From positions 29,776 to 93,775 of the forward strand of contig CACZAN010000004.1 in assembly GCA_902779165.1 (NCBI GenBank): a DNA stretch of 64,000 nt, given 5' to 3'. Position numbers and translations under genes: made by a program. Shown here piece by piece: positions 25,362 to 34,275 of the stretch. Within the stretch, counting starts at the first letter, position 1. Each line of letters starts with the position of its first letter. Source of the stretch: an uncultured Bacteroidales bacterium (GTDB taxonomy: Bacteria; Bacteroidota; Bacteroidia; Bacteroidales; Bacteroidaceae). Under the pieces are notes generated by a model, which searched no databases, was not told the DNA's origin, and worked only from the letters and a program-made list of their open reading frames with translations.

Positions 25362-26696
25362 TTAGTGATTAGCTTTGTCTAAGATCTCACATAGTTCCTC
25401 AATTTCCTCGGGTGTACGTTGCTCGGTAACGGCCAGCATGAGAGTCTTTTCACCGACTTTCACGCCGGCGAGGTAGCCGCATTCGGTAGCTTCATCCAGC
25501 AGGGCATCGAGGTCGCCGTCGTAGTCAACACAGAACTCGTTGAAGAAAGGTTGATCGGGGAAGGTGAGTTGGAACTTGCCTGTCGCAAGGAGCTTGTCGC
25601 AGAGGCTGTGGGCACCGGCGTAGCTCATCTCGGCAGCTTCGCACAGGCCCTCCTTGCCCATGAGGCTGAGGTAGATAGTTACGTAGAGCGCCATGAGACT
25701 CTGGTTGGAACAGATGTTGGAAGTGGCTTTCTGGCGACGGATGTGCTGTTCACGGGCTTGAAGGGTAAGCACGAAGGCACGCTGGCCACGATTGTCGAGG
25801 GTCTGCCCCACAATGCGGCCGGGCATCTTACGAATCAGCTTCTCGGTGCAGGCCATGAAACCTACGCCAGGACCGCCGAAGGTCATGGGGATACCAAGGC
25901 TCTGGCCATCACCCACAGCGACATCAGCGCCCCACTCTCCCGGTGTTTTCAGGATGGCAAGGTCGGAGGGATTGGCGTTGATGACGAAGAGGCCTTTTTG
26001 TTCATGCACGGCATCAGCGATGCCCGTGTAGTCCTCAACGATGCCGAAGTAGTTGGGTTGCTGGACGATGACACCAGCCACACCGCCTCCGGCCAATTCC
26101 TTGTCGAACGCCTCGCGGTCGAGCGCACCATTCTTTGCGGGAATGAGCTGGAGGGGTACACCATGGAAGTGGGCATAGGTATCTACTACGCGGCGCACCT
26201 TCGGATCAACAGTCTCTGCTACCAGTACGCGGGTAGCCTTCTTGGCATTGCCCCAAGCCATCATCATGGCTTCGGCAGTAGCGGTGGCACCATCGTACAT
26301 CGAGGCGTTGGAAATATCCAAGCCTGTCAGTTCGGCAATCATCGACTGATACTCAAAGATGTAGTGCAGCGTGCCCTGAGAAATCTCCGCCTGATAGGGT
26401 GTGTAGGAGGTCAGGAACTCGCTGCGCTCAATGAGGTTCTGCACCACGCTGGGAGCATAGTGGTCGTAGCAACCGGCACCAGCGAAGCAGATGAGCTGCT
26501 GGGTGCTCAAAGGGTGCGTCAACTGTTCGAAGAAGAGGCGGAGGTCGGTCTCCGAGAGGGCCTGCGGCAAGTCGTAGTCACGTTTGAACCGTGCAGCCTC
26601 AGGGACATCAGCGAAGAGGTCGTGGACAGAACTGACACCACAGGCTTGCAGCATCTCCAAAAGGTCTTCTTCGGTATGGGGGAAATATTTAAACAT
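25362..26696 (-). CDS. gcvPA: Glycine dehydrogenase (decarboxylating) subunit 1
   Basis: The second subunit of the heterodimeric P protein; it has the fold of the PLP enzymes but not the PLP lysine. It has 444 residues, with the N-terminus MFKYFPHTEEDLLEML, then FAGAGCYDHYAPSVV, FLTSYTPYQAEISQGTL, and NASMYDGATATAEAMMMA, all typical. It lies between a four-helix-bundle gene (50-base AT-rich gap) and the small membrane-protein gene. Part of the glycine cleavage operon. Confidence 0.96.
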   Translation of the reverse strand: MFKYFPHTEEDLLEMLQACGVSSVHDLFADVPEAARFKRDYDLPQALSETDLRLFFEQLTHPLSTQQLICFAGAGCYDHYAPSVVQNLIERSEFLTSYTPYQAEISQGTLHYIFEYQSMIAELTGLDISNASMYDGATATAEAMMMAWGNAKKATRVLVAETVDPKVRRVVDTYAHFHGVPLQLIPAKNGALDREAFDKELAGGGVAGVIVQQPNYFGIVEDYTGIADAVHEQKGLFVINANPSDLAILKTPGEWGADVAVGDGQSLGIPMTFGGPGVGFMACTEKLIRKMPGRIVGQTLDNRGQRAFVLTLQAREQHIRRQKATSNICSNQSLMALYVTIYLSLMGKEGLCEAAEMSYAGAHSLCDKLLATGKFQLTFPDQPFFNEFCVDYDGDLDALLDEATECGYLAGVKVGEKTLMLAVTEQRTPEEIEELCEILDKANH

Positions 26697-26746
26697 GAAA
26701 AAAATGAAAAAATATAAAAATGAAAAAATGAAAGAAGTGGCAAAAA
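26697..26746. repeat. AT-rich simple repeat in the gcv operon
   Basis: A run of ATGAAAAA-like words (complement: TTTTTCAT) fills the gap between gcvPA and the four-helix-bundle gene; another AT-rich run lies on the other side of that gene (27113-27146). Such filler marks the edges of the inserted gene. Confidence 0.5.
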
Positions 26747-27112
26747 CTAGTGTTTATCTCCGCCTTCCTTTGTTTTCTTCACGATATTCGTGATTGTACC
26801 TATAAGAATATTATTGTCATTAATTATGGATGAAAATTGGCTTGAATCAATTGTCTCTGACTCATGCAAAAGTTCTAACCAATATTTGGTTTCTCGAGCT
26901 TCCTTGAGTGCAATCTCTAACTTATTGATAAAATCAGCACGACTTTGGGCATGCATACTTTCAGAGACATTAGCTCCGATACTCGTACCAGACTTGTAAA
27001 TCTGATGGGACATCATGAGCTCGTGCTTTTCTTCTCGAAGAAAGCGGTTGAGCTTGATAATCCTCAGAGCAAAGGCTTTGCTGAGATCATACAGCAAATT
27101 GTCATGCGTCAT
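26747..27112 (-). CDS. Four-helix-bundle protein (S23/IVP family)
   Basis: A 121-residue protein of the 23S-rRNA-intervening-sequence (S23) family: FALRIIKLNRFL, LMMSHQIYKSGTSIGANVSES, and DFINKLEIALKEARETKYWLELL are the family signatures of a four-helix bundle. Members occur inside rRNA intervening sequences but also as free genes, often beside DNA-repair or repeat sequences; the function is unknown. It interrupts the gcvH-gcvPA order within the operon and is bounded by AT-rich filler, so it looks like an insertion. Confidence 0.92.
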   Translation of the reverse strand: MTHDNLLYDLSKAFALRIIKLNRFLREEKHELMMSHQIYKSGTSIGANVSESMHAQSRADFINKLEIALKEARETKYWLELLHESETIDSSQFSSIINDNNILIGTITNIVKKTKEGGDKH

Positions 27113-27146
27113 AGCCTGACTTTTAATTCTTATATTTTTTTATTTT

Positions 27147-27527
27147 TTAATTTTCACAATGCTTCTTGTAGGCTTCCACATCCATGAGGCTGTCGAGTTC
27201 TGCGGGGTCGGAGAGCTGCACCTTGATAATCCAGTTGCCGAAGGCGTCCTTGTTGAGGAGCTCGGGTTCGTCCTCAAGGGCCTCGTTGATTTCGACCACA
27301 GTGCCGCTGACGGGAGCTATCAGGTCGCTGGCGGCCTTGACGCTCTCAACGGCGCCAAACTCCTCACCTGCGGTGACTTCGTCATCCACTTCGGGCATGT
27401 CCACATATACGACATTACCCAGAGCGTGCTGAGCATAGTCAGAGATACCAATGTAACCAAATTCGCCTTCTACGCGAACGTACTCGTGTGACTCACTGTA
27501 ATAGAGTCCTGCTTCAAAGTTTGCCAT
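27147..27527 (-). CDS. gcvH: Glycine cleavage system H protein
   Basis: The lipoyl carrier of the glycine cleavage system, 126 residues. The lipoylated lysine is in GAVESVKAASDLIAPVSG, and the N-terminal YSESHEYVRVEGEFGYIGISDYAQ and C-terminal GNWIIKVQ motifs are intact. It lies 8 bases after gcvT. It depends on the lipoate ligase gene at the head of the same operon for its cofactor, if that ligase acts on it. Confidence 0.97.
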   Translation of the reverse strand: MANFEAGLYYSESHEYVRVEGEFGYIGISDYAQHALGNVVYVDMPEVDDEVTAGEEFGAVESVKAASDLIAPVSGTVVEINEALEDEPELLNKDAFGNWIIKVQLSDPAELDSLMDVEAYKKHCEN

Positions 27528-27535
27528 AATTTCTT

Positions 27536-28639
27536 TTACTTTTTATAATGTTTATCATAGAATTTTTTCTTTACTACAGTGCCTGGGAACACTTTCTTGC
27601 GAATCTGAACGGCGAGGGAGGTGCCGAGCTTGGCATATTCGTTCTTGACAAGCGCCATGCATACACTCTTGTCGACGCTGAGGCAATGGTAGCCGGTGGT
27701 GACTTCGCCAATCGGTTCGCCTTCGGGTGTAAGGACAGCGTATCCGTGACGGGGAATAGCCTTATCTGCGAGTTCTATGCCCACGAGCTTCTGTGCCACA
27801 CCGTTGGTTTTCTGCTCCACGAGGGCTTCCTTGCCGATGAACTCTGGTTTGTCGAGCTTACAGAACATAGAGAGCCCCGCCATCACAGGAGAGATATCGG
27901 CGCTGAGCTCGTCGCCGTACAACGGCAGACCGACCTCGAAGCGCAAGGTGTCGCGACAGCCGAGGCCACAGGGCTTGCAGCGTCCGCTTTCAATCAGCTT
28001 GTCCCAAGCCTTCTGTGTGAAATCGTGAGAGCCGTAGATTTCGAAGCCATCCTCGCCCGTATAGCCGGTGCGGGAGATGATGATGGTCTCGCCCTCGTTG
28101 TCTTCTGCCACTTCGAGTGTCTTGGCTGTATAGAAAGCCAACTCCTTGCAGGGCAGTCCCAGCACCTCCTCCACGACAGTTTCTGCTTCAGGTCCTTGCA
28201 CAGCAAGCTGGCCGTAGTAGTCGCTCTGATGGTCGAGGACGATATCGAAGCCCTCCTTTTGCTCAAGCATCCAGGCCACATCCTTATCGATATTGGCGGC
28301 ATTGATGACGAGGAAGAAGTCGTTCTCTCCCATCTTATAGACCAGCAGGTCATCGACCGTTCCGCCGTTGGGATAGAGCATCATTCCGTAGTAGATTTGT
28401 CCGAGGGGGGCGTTGGCCACATCGTTGGTGAAGATGTGCTGCACGTAGCGTTCTGCATCCGGGCCCGTGATGCGCACTTCGCCCATGTGACTGACATCGA
28501 AGACACCGCAGTGCTGACGTACTGCGTTGTGTTCATCGGTAATGTTAGTGTACTGAATAGGCATAATGAAACCGCCGAAGGGTGACATCAGCGCGCCGAG
28601 TGCCACATGGCGGTCATAAAGGCAGGTTTTCTTTTCCAT
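27536..28639 (-). CDS. gcvT: Glycine cleavage system T protein (aminomethyltransferase)
   Basis: Transfers the methylene group from aminomethyl-lipoyl GcvH to tetrahydrofolate, releasing ammonia. It has 367 residues, normal length. Signatures: GGFIMPIQYTNITDEHNAVRQHCGVFDVSHMGEV at the N-terminus, the folate-site LTNDV-like FTNDVANAP, SRTGYTGEDGFEIYG, and LRFEVGLPLYGDEL. Its start codon lies 26 bases inside the lipoate ligase gene, so the two are coupled. Confidence 0.96.
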   Translation of the reverse strand: MEKKTCLYDRHVALGALMSPFGGFIMPIQYTNITDEHNAVRQHCGVFDVSHMGEVRITGPDAERYVQHIFTNDVANAPLGQIYYGMMLYPNGGTVDDLLVYKMGENDFFLVINAANIDKDVAWMLEQKEGFDIVLDHQSDYYGQLAVQGPEAETVVEEVLGLPCKELAFYTAKTLEVAEDNEGETIIISRTGYTGEDGFEIYGSHDFTQKAWDKLIESGRCKPCGLGCRDTLRFEVGLPLYGDELSADISPVMAGLSMFCKLDKPEFIGKEALVEQKTNGVAQKLVGIELADKAIPRHGYAVLTPEGEPIGEVTTGYHCLSVDKSVCMALVKNEYAKLGTSLAVQIRKKVFPGTVVKKKFYDKHYKK

Positions 28640-29339
28640 AAATAAATGTAGGGTTGAGGTATTCTTTTTCTATATTCGTTATCGCGTCCACGTCTATACG
28701 TGAGAGGGAATATGTATGGTTGCAAAGGCGCTGACGTATAAGCGTCTTCACCTCTTCGAGCGGACGTGTGGTGTGATTCTTCAGGAGGGTTATCCGCTGA
28801 CGTACGCTCTTTATTCCATGAGCATCAAGTTTCGTCTGCGGAGGGGTTATAGCGTGGAGCATGTGCTCCATATCCGTGTCGTAGAGCAGGGTGCCATGAA
28901 CGATGCTGTAGCCAGGAATATGGTAGAAAGCATTTCCCGACACCTTTCGGCCATCAATGAGCACATCGTTGTTCTGGGTGCTGGTGGCAGGCAGGCCGAG
29001 GCTGATGAGAATCTCTGTGAGCATCTGCATATAGCGTGAGAACGTGGTGACGACCTCGTCCGAGCGGGTGATATAGCTGAGCATCACATTGGAATGGTCT
29101 GCATAGACACACCCTCCCCCACTCTTCCGACGATAGAACTGGATGCCGTGCTCGCGGCAATAGTCGAGATTCACTTCATTTTCGATGACCTGATTTCGCC
29201 CGAAGATGACTGTAGGCTCCACCTGCCACATGAAGAAGACATCATCTTCAAGGCACAACTGACGTGCAGAATACTCCTCCATCGCCAGATAAAAACTTAG
29301 GCGGCGCGTTTCGTCAGAAGGCAATGATAGGTAGGTCAT
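28614..29339 (-). CDS. Lipoate-protein ligase A family protein
   Basis: A 241-residue LplA/LipB-fold protein that would attach lipoate to GcvH or to other lipoyl domains. The catalytic-site loop RRKSGGGCVYAD near residue 70, the VIFGRNQ stretch (where LplA proteins have VVIGRNQN), and the lysine in DGRKVSGNAFYH fit the family. It is shorter than E. coli LplA (337 residues) and lacks the C-terminal accessory domain, so activation may need another protein. It heads the glycine-cleavage operon directly behind a perfect -7 box. Confidence 0.88.
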   Translation of the reverse strand: MTYLSLPSDETRRLSFYLAMEEYSARQLCLEDDVFFMWQVEPTVIFGRNQVIENEVNLDYCREHGIQFYRRKSGGGCVYADHSNVMLSYITRSDEVVTTFSRYMQMLTEILISLGLPATSTQNNDVLIDGRKVSGNAFYHIPGYSIVHGTLLYDTDMEHMLHAITPPQTKLDAHGIKSVRQRITLLKNHTTRPLEEVKTLIRQRLCNHTYSLSRIDVDAITNIEKEYLNPTFIYGKENLPL

Positions 29340-29366
29340 AAAGTGAATAATGATGATTTACGGGCG

Positions 29367-29374
29367 CAAATATA
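29367..29374 (-). promoter_or_regulatory. -7 element of the glycine-cleavage operon
   Basis: The minus strand reads TATATTTG, a perfect TAnnTTTG, about 28 bases before the ligase start. No good -33 TTTG is seen at the usual distance. This is the only clear promoter upstream of the tightly packed genes down to 16668. Confidence 0.65.
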
Positions 29375-29429
29375 GTCATTTTCTGCGAACCTACCTTATA
29401 AATTTACAAGATTTTTTGTCTTTTCACCC

Positions 29430-30464
29430 CTAAAGAGTGATTTCACCGCAAAGAGGACGACACATCTGCTGCCGAACGAACTCGGCATCGTTGCTATGGG
29501 CCAATAAATGCATCAACTTAGCGATGGCACACTCAACGGTGGAATCGTAGCCGGAAATGACGCCGACATTCTTCAGCAAGAAGCCGCCACTATAGCGTGC
29601 CATTTGCACTGGACCGGCGGCACATTGCGTGATATTAATGATGACAACGCCACGTTCTGTGGCCTCTTCCAGAGCATGCATCAACCAGGGAAGCTGGGGA
29701 GCGTTTCCGCTCCCATAGGTCCGCATGACGATACCCTTGAGTTTGGGCGAAGCGAGGATATAGCGTACGGTTTCCTCCTGAATACCAGGGAAAAGCGTAA
29801 AGACCACAACCCCCGAATCCATAGCAAAATGAGGAGTCATCGGACTCGAGAAGTCTGGCTGCAGGATGAGCTCATCGTGATATATGATGTTCACTCCGGC
29901 GTCGGCCAAATGCGGCAGGTTGAAGGAGTCAAAGGCATTAAAACCCTCGCTGTTGATTTTCGTAGCACGATTGCCTCGCAAGAGCTTACCGCTAAAGTAG
30001 ATACATACCTCAGGAACACGCGGCGTTCCATCAGTTTTGCGAGTTGCTGCTATCTCTATACTGGTGATAAGGTTCTCTTTACCATCTGTGCGCAACTGGT
30101 GGATAGGGAGCTGAGAGCCAGTGAGTATCACGGGCTTGGTCAGATTCTGCAGCATGAAACTCAAGGCAGAGGCCGTAAAGGCCATCGTATCCGTTCCATG
30201 AAGGATAACAAAGCCATCGTAGCGGTCATAGTGTCCTACGATTATCTGCACGATACGCCCCCACAGCTGCGGGTTCATATCGCTGCTATCGATGGGTTCG
30301 GGGAACTGGTGGACATCCACGGCTACGGGAAGCGCTGCGAACTCCGGCATCCTCGCAATGAGGTGATTGAAGTCCAGCGGCTCCAGAGCACCTGTCTCGG
30401 GGTTCCGCCCCATTCCGATGGTGCCACCTGTATAAATGAGAAGTACGCGGTTTGTGCGGGACAT
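29430..30464 (-). CDS. ansA: Type I (cytoplasmic) asparaginase
   Basis: Hydrolyses asparagine to aspartate and ammonia. It has 344 residues with no signal peptide, so it is the cytoplasmic form. The two catalytic Thr motifs are YTGGTIGMGRN (residues 11-21) and ILHGTDTMAFTASALSFM; the region ILTGSQLPIHQLRTDGKEN is typical of type I enzymes. It is transcribed in the same direction as, and just upstream of, the glycine-cleavage operon, but a separate promoter sits between them. Confidence 0.94.
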   Translation of the reverse strand: MSRTNRVLLIYTGGTIGMGRNPETGALEPLDFNHLIARMPEFAALPVAVDVHQFPEPIDSSDMNPQLWGRIVQIIVGHYDRYDGFVILHGTDTMAFTASALSFMLQNLTKPVILTGSQLPIHQLRTDGKENLITSIEIAATRKTDGTPRVPEVCIYFSGKLLRGNRATKINSEGFNAFDSFNLPHLADAGVNIIYHDELILQPDFSSPMTPHFAMDSGVVVFTLFPGIQEETVRYILASPKLKGIVMRTYGSGNAPQLPWLMHALEEATERGVVIINITQCAAGPVQMARYSGGFLLKNVGVISGYDSTVECAIAKLMHLLAHSNDAEFVRQQMCRPLCGEITL

Positions 30465-30505
30465 TTATGAAGGTTGAAAAGATGAAACGTTGAAAGGTTG
30501 AAAGG
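30465..30505. repeat. GTTGAAAG simple repeat
   Basis: Imperfect head-to-tail copies of GTTGAAA(A/G)G fill the gap between the ansA start and the next gene. The same word repeats at 47793-47846. It is probably a slippage-prone filler with no visible coding or hairpin content. Confidence 0.6.
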
Positions 30506-30512
30506 TTATTGG

Positions 30513-33500
30513 TTAGCGGACAACTTTGTGTCCCGCTTGGATGAAGAAACCCTTTGCGGGAACCTGACTCAGCTGACGACCGCTGAGGTCGTACATTACG
30601 CCATGCATATTTTCTTTTTTCCTTTCTGAATTGTCTATTCCTCCGATGCCATCTACGACGACGTCTGCGAGTTGCCACAAGTGCAGATTGTCGATATAGA
30701 GGCGGGTGTTATTGGCTGCTCCTTGATTGGCGCTGGTTTTCAGGCCGAGGCGAAAAGTGACGTCCGAGGCTTCGTCAAGAGTGAAATGGATTGCCTGCTG
30801 TTGCCAAGTATTAGCGGCGTCAGGATAGGGAGCGTAGTATTCCTGACTTCCGACGACTAATCCACAGAGAGCGGTATTGATATTCCCGCCTGTGGTGTTA
30901 ACAACGTTTGCTGCAGTACGGCGGCTTTCGTTGGCACAATCATAGCGCATATCAAAGGTGAGCGAATAGGTGCCAGCGGGTAGTGCTACGGTCTGGCTGA
31001 TGGCATTCGTTCCCACGGTCCAGGAATTAAGGATACTGAGGCAGCGGGTCATCGCGGAGTCGGCATCGGCGGCGGGGACAGCCATGATGCTGGTACTGTT
31101 GCCCAGATTGGAGGGCGAGACACAGTACTGAGTGAAGCTGTAGGGCATGGAATAGAGGAGGGCGAACTTCGAGGCGGGCGAGAGTTTAGACTCCGACGTC
31201 CACCCCTTCACGGGCAGCACCTGGGGGAAATTGCTGTTGGCGGCTTTCACCGACTGCGTGTAGCAGGGGTTATAGGTCGTGCCGTTCAAGGTGATGCTGC
31301 CTGTGGTGCCCCATGTATCGTCCTCCTCGAAATTAGGGTTTACGAGTACCTGAGCCGTAATGTCCTTGTAATAAGTGGTTTCGGCCTCTTCCACGTAGGC
31401 ATTGATATTGCCGTCGTCCAAACGGATCATGGTGGTTCCCTCAACAGAGATGGTCTTGCTGAAGATCTGTCCGTCGGCAATCATATTGACGATGATGTCC
31501 TCCTTGTGAGCGCCGAGCGGACGGACATAAAGCTGATGTTCATCGTTGCGATTGAACATCTTTGCCGCCACGCCCGACCCTTGTATGAAGACGGTCAGGG
31601 GTTGCATGAATGCCTGGTTCTCGTCGAGGGCCACATTGACAGAGGCTTTGCTGTCGATGACAAAGGTCTCGGTGTTCGAGAGAAGTACGGGTGCGCCCAG
31701 TCCCTCAAAAGTCAGGTCTTTCAGCTCTGCCTTATTGCTGCTGCCTCCTGCGAGGTTGGCAAGAATGAGATTCCGCTCGCCGTCGGGGTCGCTGACAATG
31801 AGCCCATTCCAACCGTTAGGCAACATTTCTGTCAGGGGGACGGCCTGCTCAGCAAGTTTCGCCGTCTGGGCACTATCTACTTTGCTGTAGTAGATGACCA
31901 CCGAGCGGTCTACGACCTTCCCTTTGGTGAACGACTCACTCTTGGCTGAATAGAGGGGATAGAACTTCGAGCAGAGGATGCTGTTGTTGTTTGCTTGCTC
32001 GCCAAAGGCCATCTGGCCTGTGCCGCCCAGGGTTACAACTCCTATACTGTTGTCTATATTGGCCCACGAACTTTCGAACCGCGTCGTACTCTTGCCGCTG
32101 GTCTGCGTGCTGCCGTTGGCGTAGTAGAGGGTGCGCAGGGGACGGGTGAACTCATCGGTAGTAATGGCCAGCAGTCCGCCACGCCGGCCTGTGATGGTGC
32201 CGCTCTGCAAGCCCTTGACGTGATTCATGTAGACAACCGCATTGCCTCGTGTGGCAGCCAGTACGAAGCTGTTTTCCAGCGTGGCATCATTAGTGTTGAG
32301 ACGCCCGTTCATCGTGAAGGCGTTGTCATTCAGATGATAGATTCCGCTGACGACTGGAGCTGCATTGGTGCCCTTGCCACTGACGTTGTACCATCCGAGG
32401 ATGTTGCCTGTGTTGTTGGCGCGGAAGGGACAGATGATCTTATTGCGGTCGGGAGTGGTGTCGGTGAAGTAACCCGTGTAGCTGCTCAGACCTGTACTCC
32501 ATGAGAAGGTGACGAAGCGGTCTTTGCTGCTGGCACGCACGATGTTCTGCGAGCGGAAGAGGCGGGCTTCCTGATATTCCCTACTGAAGGCTTCCCACGT
32601 GGCAGGCTGCAGGTCTGCGGTGGAGGCTGCGACGTGCATGAGGTAGGTCATCATCACACGATGAGCTTCCACACCCATTCTGCGGCTGCCGACATCAGAG
32701 CGCAACAGCCACGAGCCGTCGGTGGTGGTTTTCTGACGCGCCTTGATGAACTTGTAGGCCATGTTTTCCAGCAGAAGCGCGTTCTTGTCGCGAAGGAAGC
32801 AGGCCATCGTAGAGTACGACGTAATCTGGTCAAAGAGGAACAGGCTCCAGTCGTTGCCATTAGGCATCGCCAGCTCGCCGTCGGCCAGCGCCAGCCAGTT
32901 CAGCACATCGTCCATCACGTGTTGCTGGTTGTGCATCAGGGCGTTGGTCTTCCACTTCACGTTGTCGCCCTGAAAGAGGAGCATGGCCAGATGCGCCTCG
33001 CCCAGTTCTTGCATGACCACGTTCTGGTAGGAAGTGTGGAAGAGGTTGTGGTTCTGGAGCGTGTAGTCGTCATAGAGGTTTTGTCCCTTGTAGTAACTGG
33101 CTATGGTCTTCTGGTCATAGTCGGGGTCGATGACGTTCTGGTTATGGGCATCGTCCACCTGCGAATAGCTATTGATGGCGAAGTCGCGCAGACGGTCGAA
33201 CCAGCGGGCTGCCAAAGCATCGTCAGGATAGAGGCCAAGTGCACAGGCAAGGATGTCGGCCTCCCATCCGTTTTCCTCGGCTTTGGTGTCGCCAGCGTAG
33301 CCCGTTGGGATGCTGCGGCCCAACTCATAGTTGCACTCGGCCTTCACCATATTATATATATACGTGCGTTGGGCGTCGGTCAGCTCGTCCTTCAGGAAAT
33401 AAGCGGAATAGCAGAGCGACATAGCCCACAAAGAACTTTCCCAAGTGTTGTCAGACGTGCTGGTTGAGCCCCAATAGGCGTTGCGGCTCGTGACCTTGAA

Positions 33501-33953
33501 CTTATTGGCCTTGTGGCTGCTATACCCCCAGATAAGGCTCTTGACGGCCATCTCCCTAACCTCGTTCCAAGTGAAGCCTTCGGGCAAGACGGTCTTGTCC
33601 TTGGCGTACTTATAGAGGAAAGCGCATATCATGGAGAAGTCGGCATTCGGGCGGACGACTTTCTCATCGTTGTTCGAACCCTCGGTGTCTTTGAAAAAGC
33701 CACAGTCCTCGCCTTGCGAAGTGGGCGAGACGCATGGCGTATAGAGGCTCTTCATATAAACAAGGTGGTCGGTCAGCATCTGCAGTAGATCCTGCATCAT
33801 TTCGGTTTCGGGCACAAACTGATGGGTGATCACTCCTTCAGTAGGCGACTCCACATCCGTCTCCCTCCCCGATGCTGCGGTGTTGGCGTGGACATGAACC
33901 TCCATAGTCAACAAAACCAGAGGCGTAAGAAGAAAGTACTTGATTTTTTTCAT
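30513..33953 (-). CDS. Large secreted alpha/alpha-toroid protein with carbohydrate-binding-like module and C-terminal sorting-like tail
   Basis: The start ATG at 33953 gives 1146 residues beginning with a signal peptide (MKKIKYFLLTPLVLL). An in-frame Met at 34034 lies upstream of the promoter and is rejected. Residues to about 500 are helical with Trp-rich motifs (WESSLWAMSLCYSAYF, HNLFHTSYQNVVMQELGEAHLAML), like the toroid of polysaccharide lyases and hydrolases. The middle resembles heparinase-II/III-type beta-sandwiches. Residues about 900-1095 look like a jelly-roll binding module (NPNFEEDDTWG...RLYIDNLHLWQL). The last 35 (MYDLSGRQLSQ, KGFFIQAGHKVVR) resemble type IX secretion sorting tails. 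No enzyme class is assigned with certainty. Confidence 0.65.
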   Translation of the reverse strand: MKKIKYFLLTPLVLLTMEVHVHANTAASGRETDVESPTEGVITHQFVPETEMMQDLLQMLTDHLVYMKSLYTPCVSPTSQGEDCGFFKDTEGSNNDEKVVRPNADFSMICAFLYKYAKDKTVLPEGFTWNEVREMAVKSLIWGYSSHKANKFKVTSRNAYWGSTSTSDNTWESSLWAMSLCYSAYFLKDELTDAQRTYIYNMVKAECNYELGRSIPTGYAGDTKAEENGWEADILACALGLYPDDALAARWFDRLRDFAINSYSQVDDAHNQNVIDPDYDQKTIASYYKGQNLYDDYTLQNHNLFHTSYQNVVMQELGEAHLAMLLFQGDNVKWKTNALMHNQQHVMDDVLNWLALADGELAMPNGNDWSLFLFDQITSYSTMACFLRDKNALLLENMAYKFIKARQKTTTDGSWLLRSDVGSRRMGVEAHRVMMTYLMHVAASTADLQPATWEAFSREYQEARLFRSQNIVRASSKDRFVTFSWSTGLSSYTGYFTDTTPDRNKIICPFRANNTGNILGWYNVSGKGTNAAPVVSGIYHLNDNAFTMNGRLNTNDATLENSFVLAATRGNAVVYMNHVKGLQSGTITGRRGGLLAITTDEFTRPLRTLYYANGSTQTSGKSTTRFESSWANIDNSIGVVTLGGTGQMAFGEQANNNSILCSKFYPLYSAKSESFTKGKVVDRSVVIYYSKVDSAQTAKLAEQAVPLTEMLPNGWNGLIVSDPDGERNLILANLAGGSSNKAELKDLTFEGLGAPVLLSNTETFVIDSKASVNVALDENQAFMQPLTVFIQGSGVAAKMFNRNDEHQLYVRPLGAHKEDIIVNMIADGQIFSKTISVEGTTMIRLDDGNINAYVEEAETTYYKDITAQVLVNPNFEEDDTWGTTGSITLNGTTYNPCYTQSVKAANSNFPQVLPVKGWTSESKLSPASKFALLYSMPYSFTQYCVSPSNLGNSTSIMAVPAADADSAMTRCLSILNSWTVGTNAISQTVALPAGTYSLTFDMRYDCANESRRTAANVVNTTGGNINTALCGLVVGSQEYYAPYPDAANTWQQQAIHFTLDEASDVTFRLGLKTSANQGAANNTRLYIDNLHLWQLADVVVDGIGGIDNSERKKENMHGVMYDLSGRQLSQVPAKGFFIQAGHKVVR

Positions 33954-33982
33954 AGTGGCACTTTTTATCATTTTTTCGGGGG

Positions 33983-33990
33983 CAAAGATA
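33983..33990 (-). promoter_or_regulatory. -7 element of the toroid-protein gene
   Basis: The minus strand reads TATCTTTG, a perfect match to TAnnTTTG. Transcription would start about 25 bases before the ATG at 33953. This decides against a longer N-terminus. Confidence 0.7.
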
Positions 33991-34096
33991 CATAAATAAT
34001 GGTGTATTCCGAACGAAAACACAAGAAAATGCAAGAAAAAGACTGCAGAAAAGAAGATTTTTCATTTTTCCATTTTCAGTTTTCAATTAAAAGCAG

Positions 34097-34104
34097 TACC
34101 TTTG
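34097..34104 (+). promoter_or_regulatory. -7 element of the L25/Ctc gene
   Basis: TACCTTTG, a perfect TAnnTTTG. It leaves a leader of about 165 bases (34110-34275), unusually long for a housekeeping gene in this window. The leader can pair with itself (for example gccgaaaggc near 34130) and may be a ribosomal-protein autoregulation site, but I do not recognise a known leader class. Confidence 0.6.
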
Positions 34105-34275
34105 CGCCCGCTTTTGAGCACATCCCCGCCGAAAGGCGATTCGTGTGATGGCGAATTAAGCACAATGAACGATCGAAACAGCGAGAGCCATAAGAGCTTG
34201 CTTTCAAATGGTCGAGTTGTAACGAGAGTCAACAAAGTAAACTTAATTTAGAGTAACACAAAACTTAAAAAAAGA

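Noticed and set aside
33954-34034. Upstream start for the toroid protein
   Set aside because: The extra residues precede a normal signal peptide and the TATCTTTG promoter lies within them.
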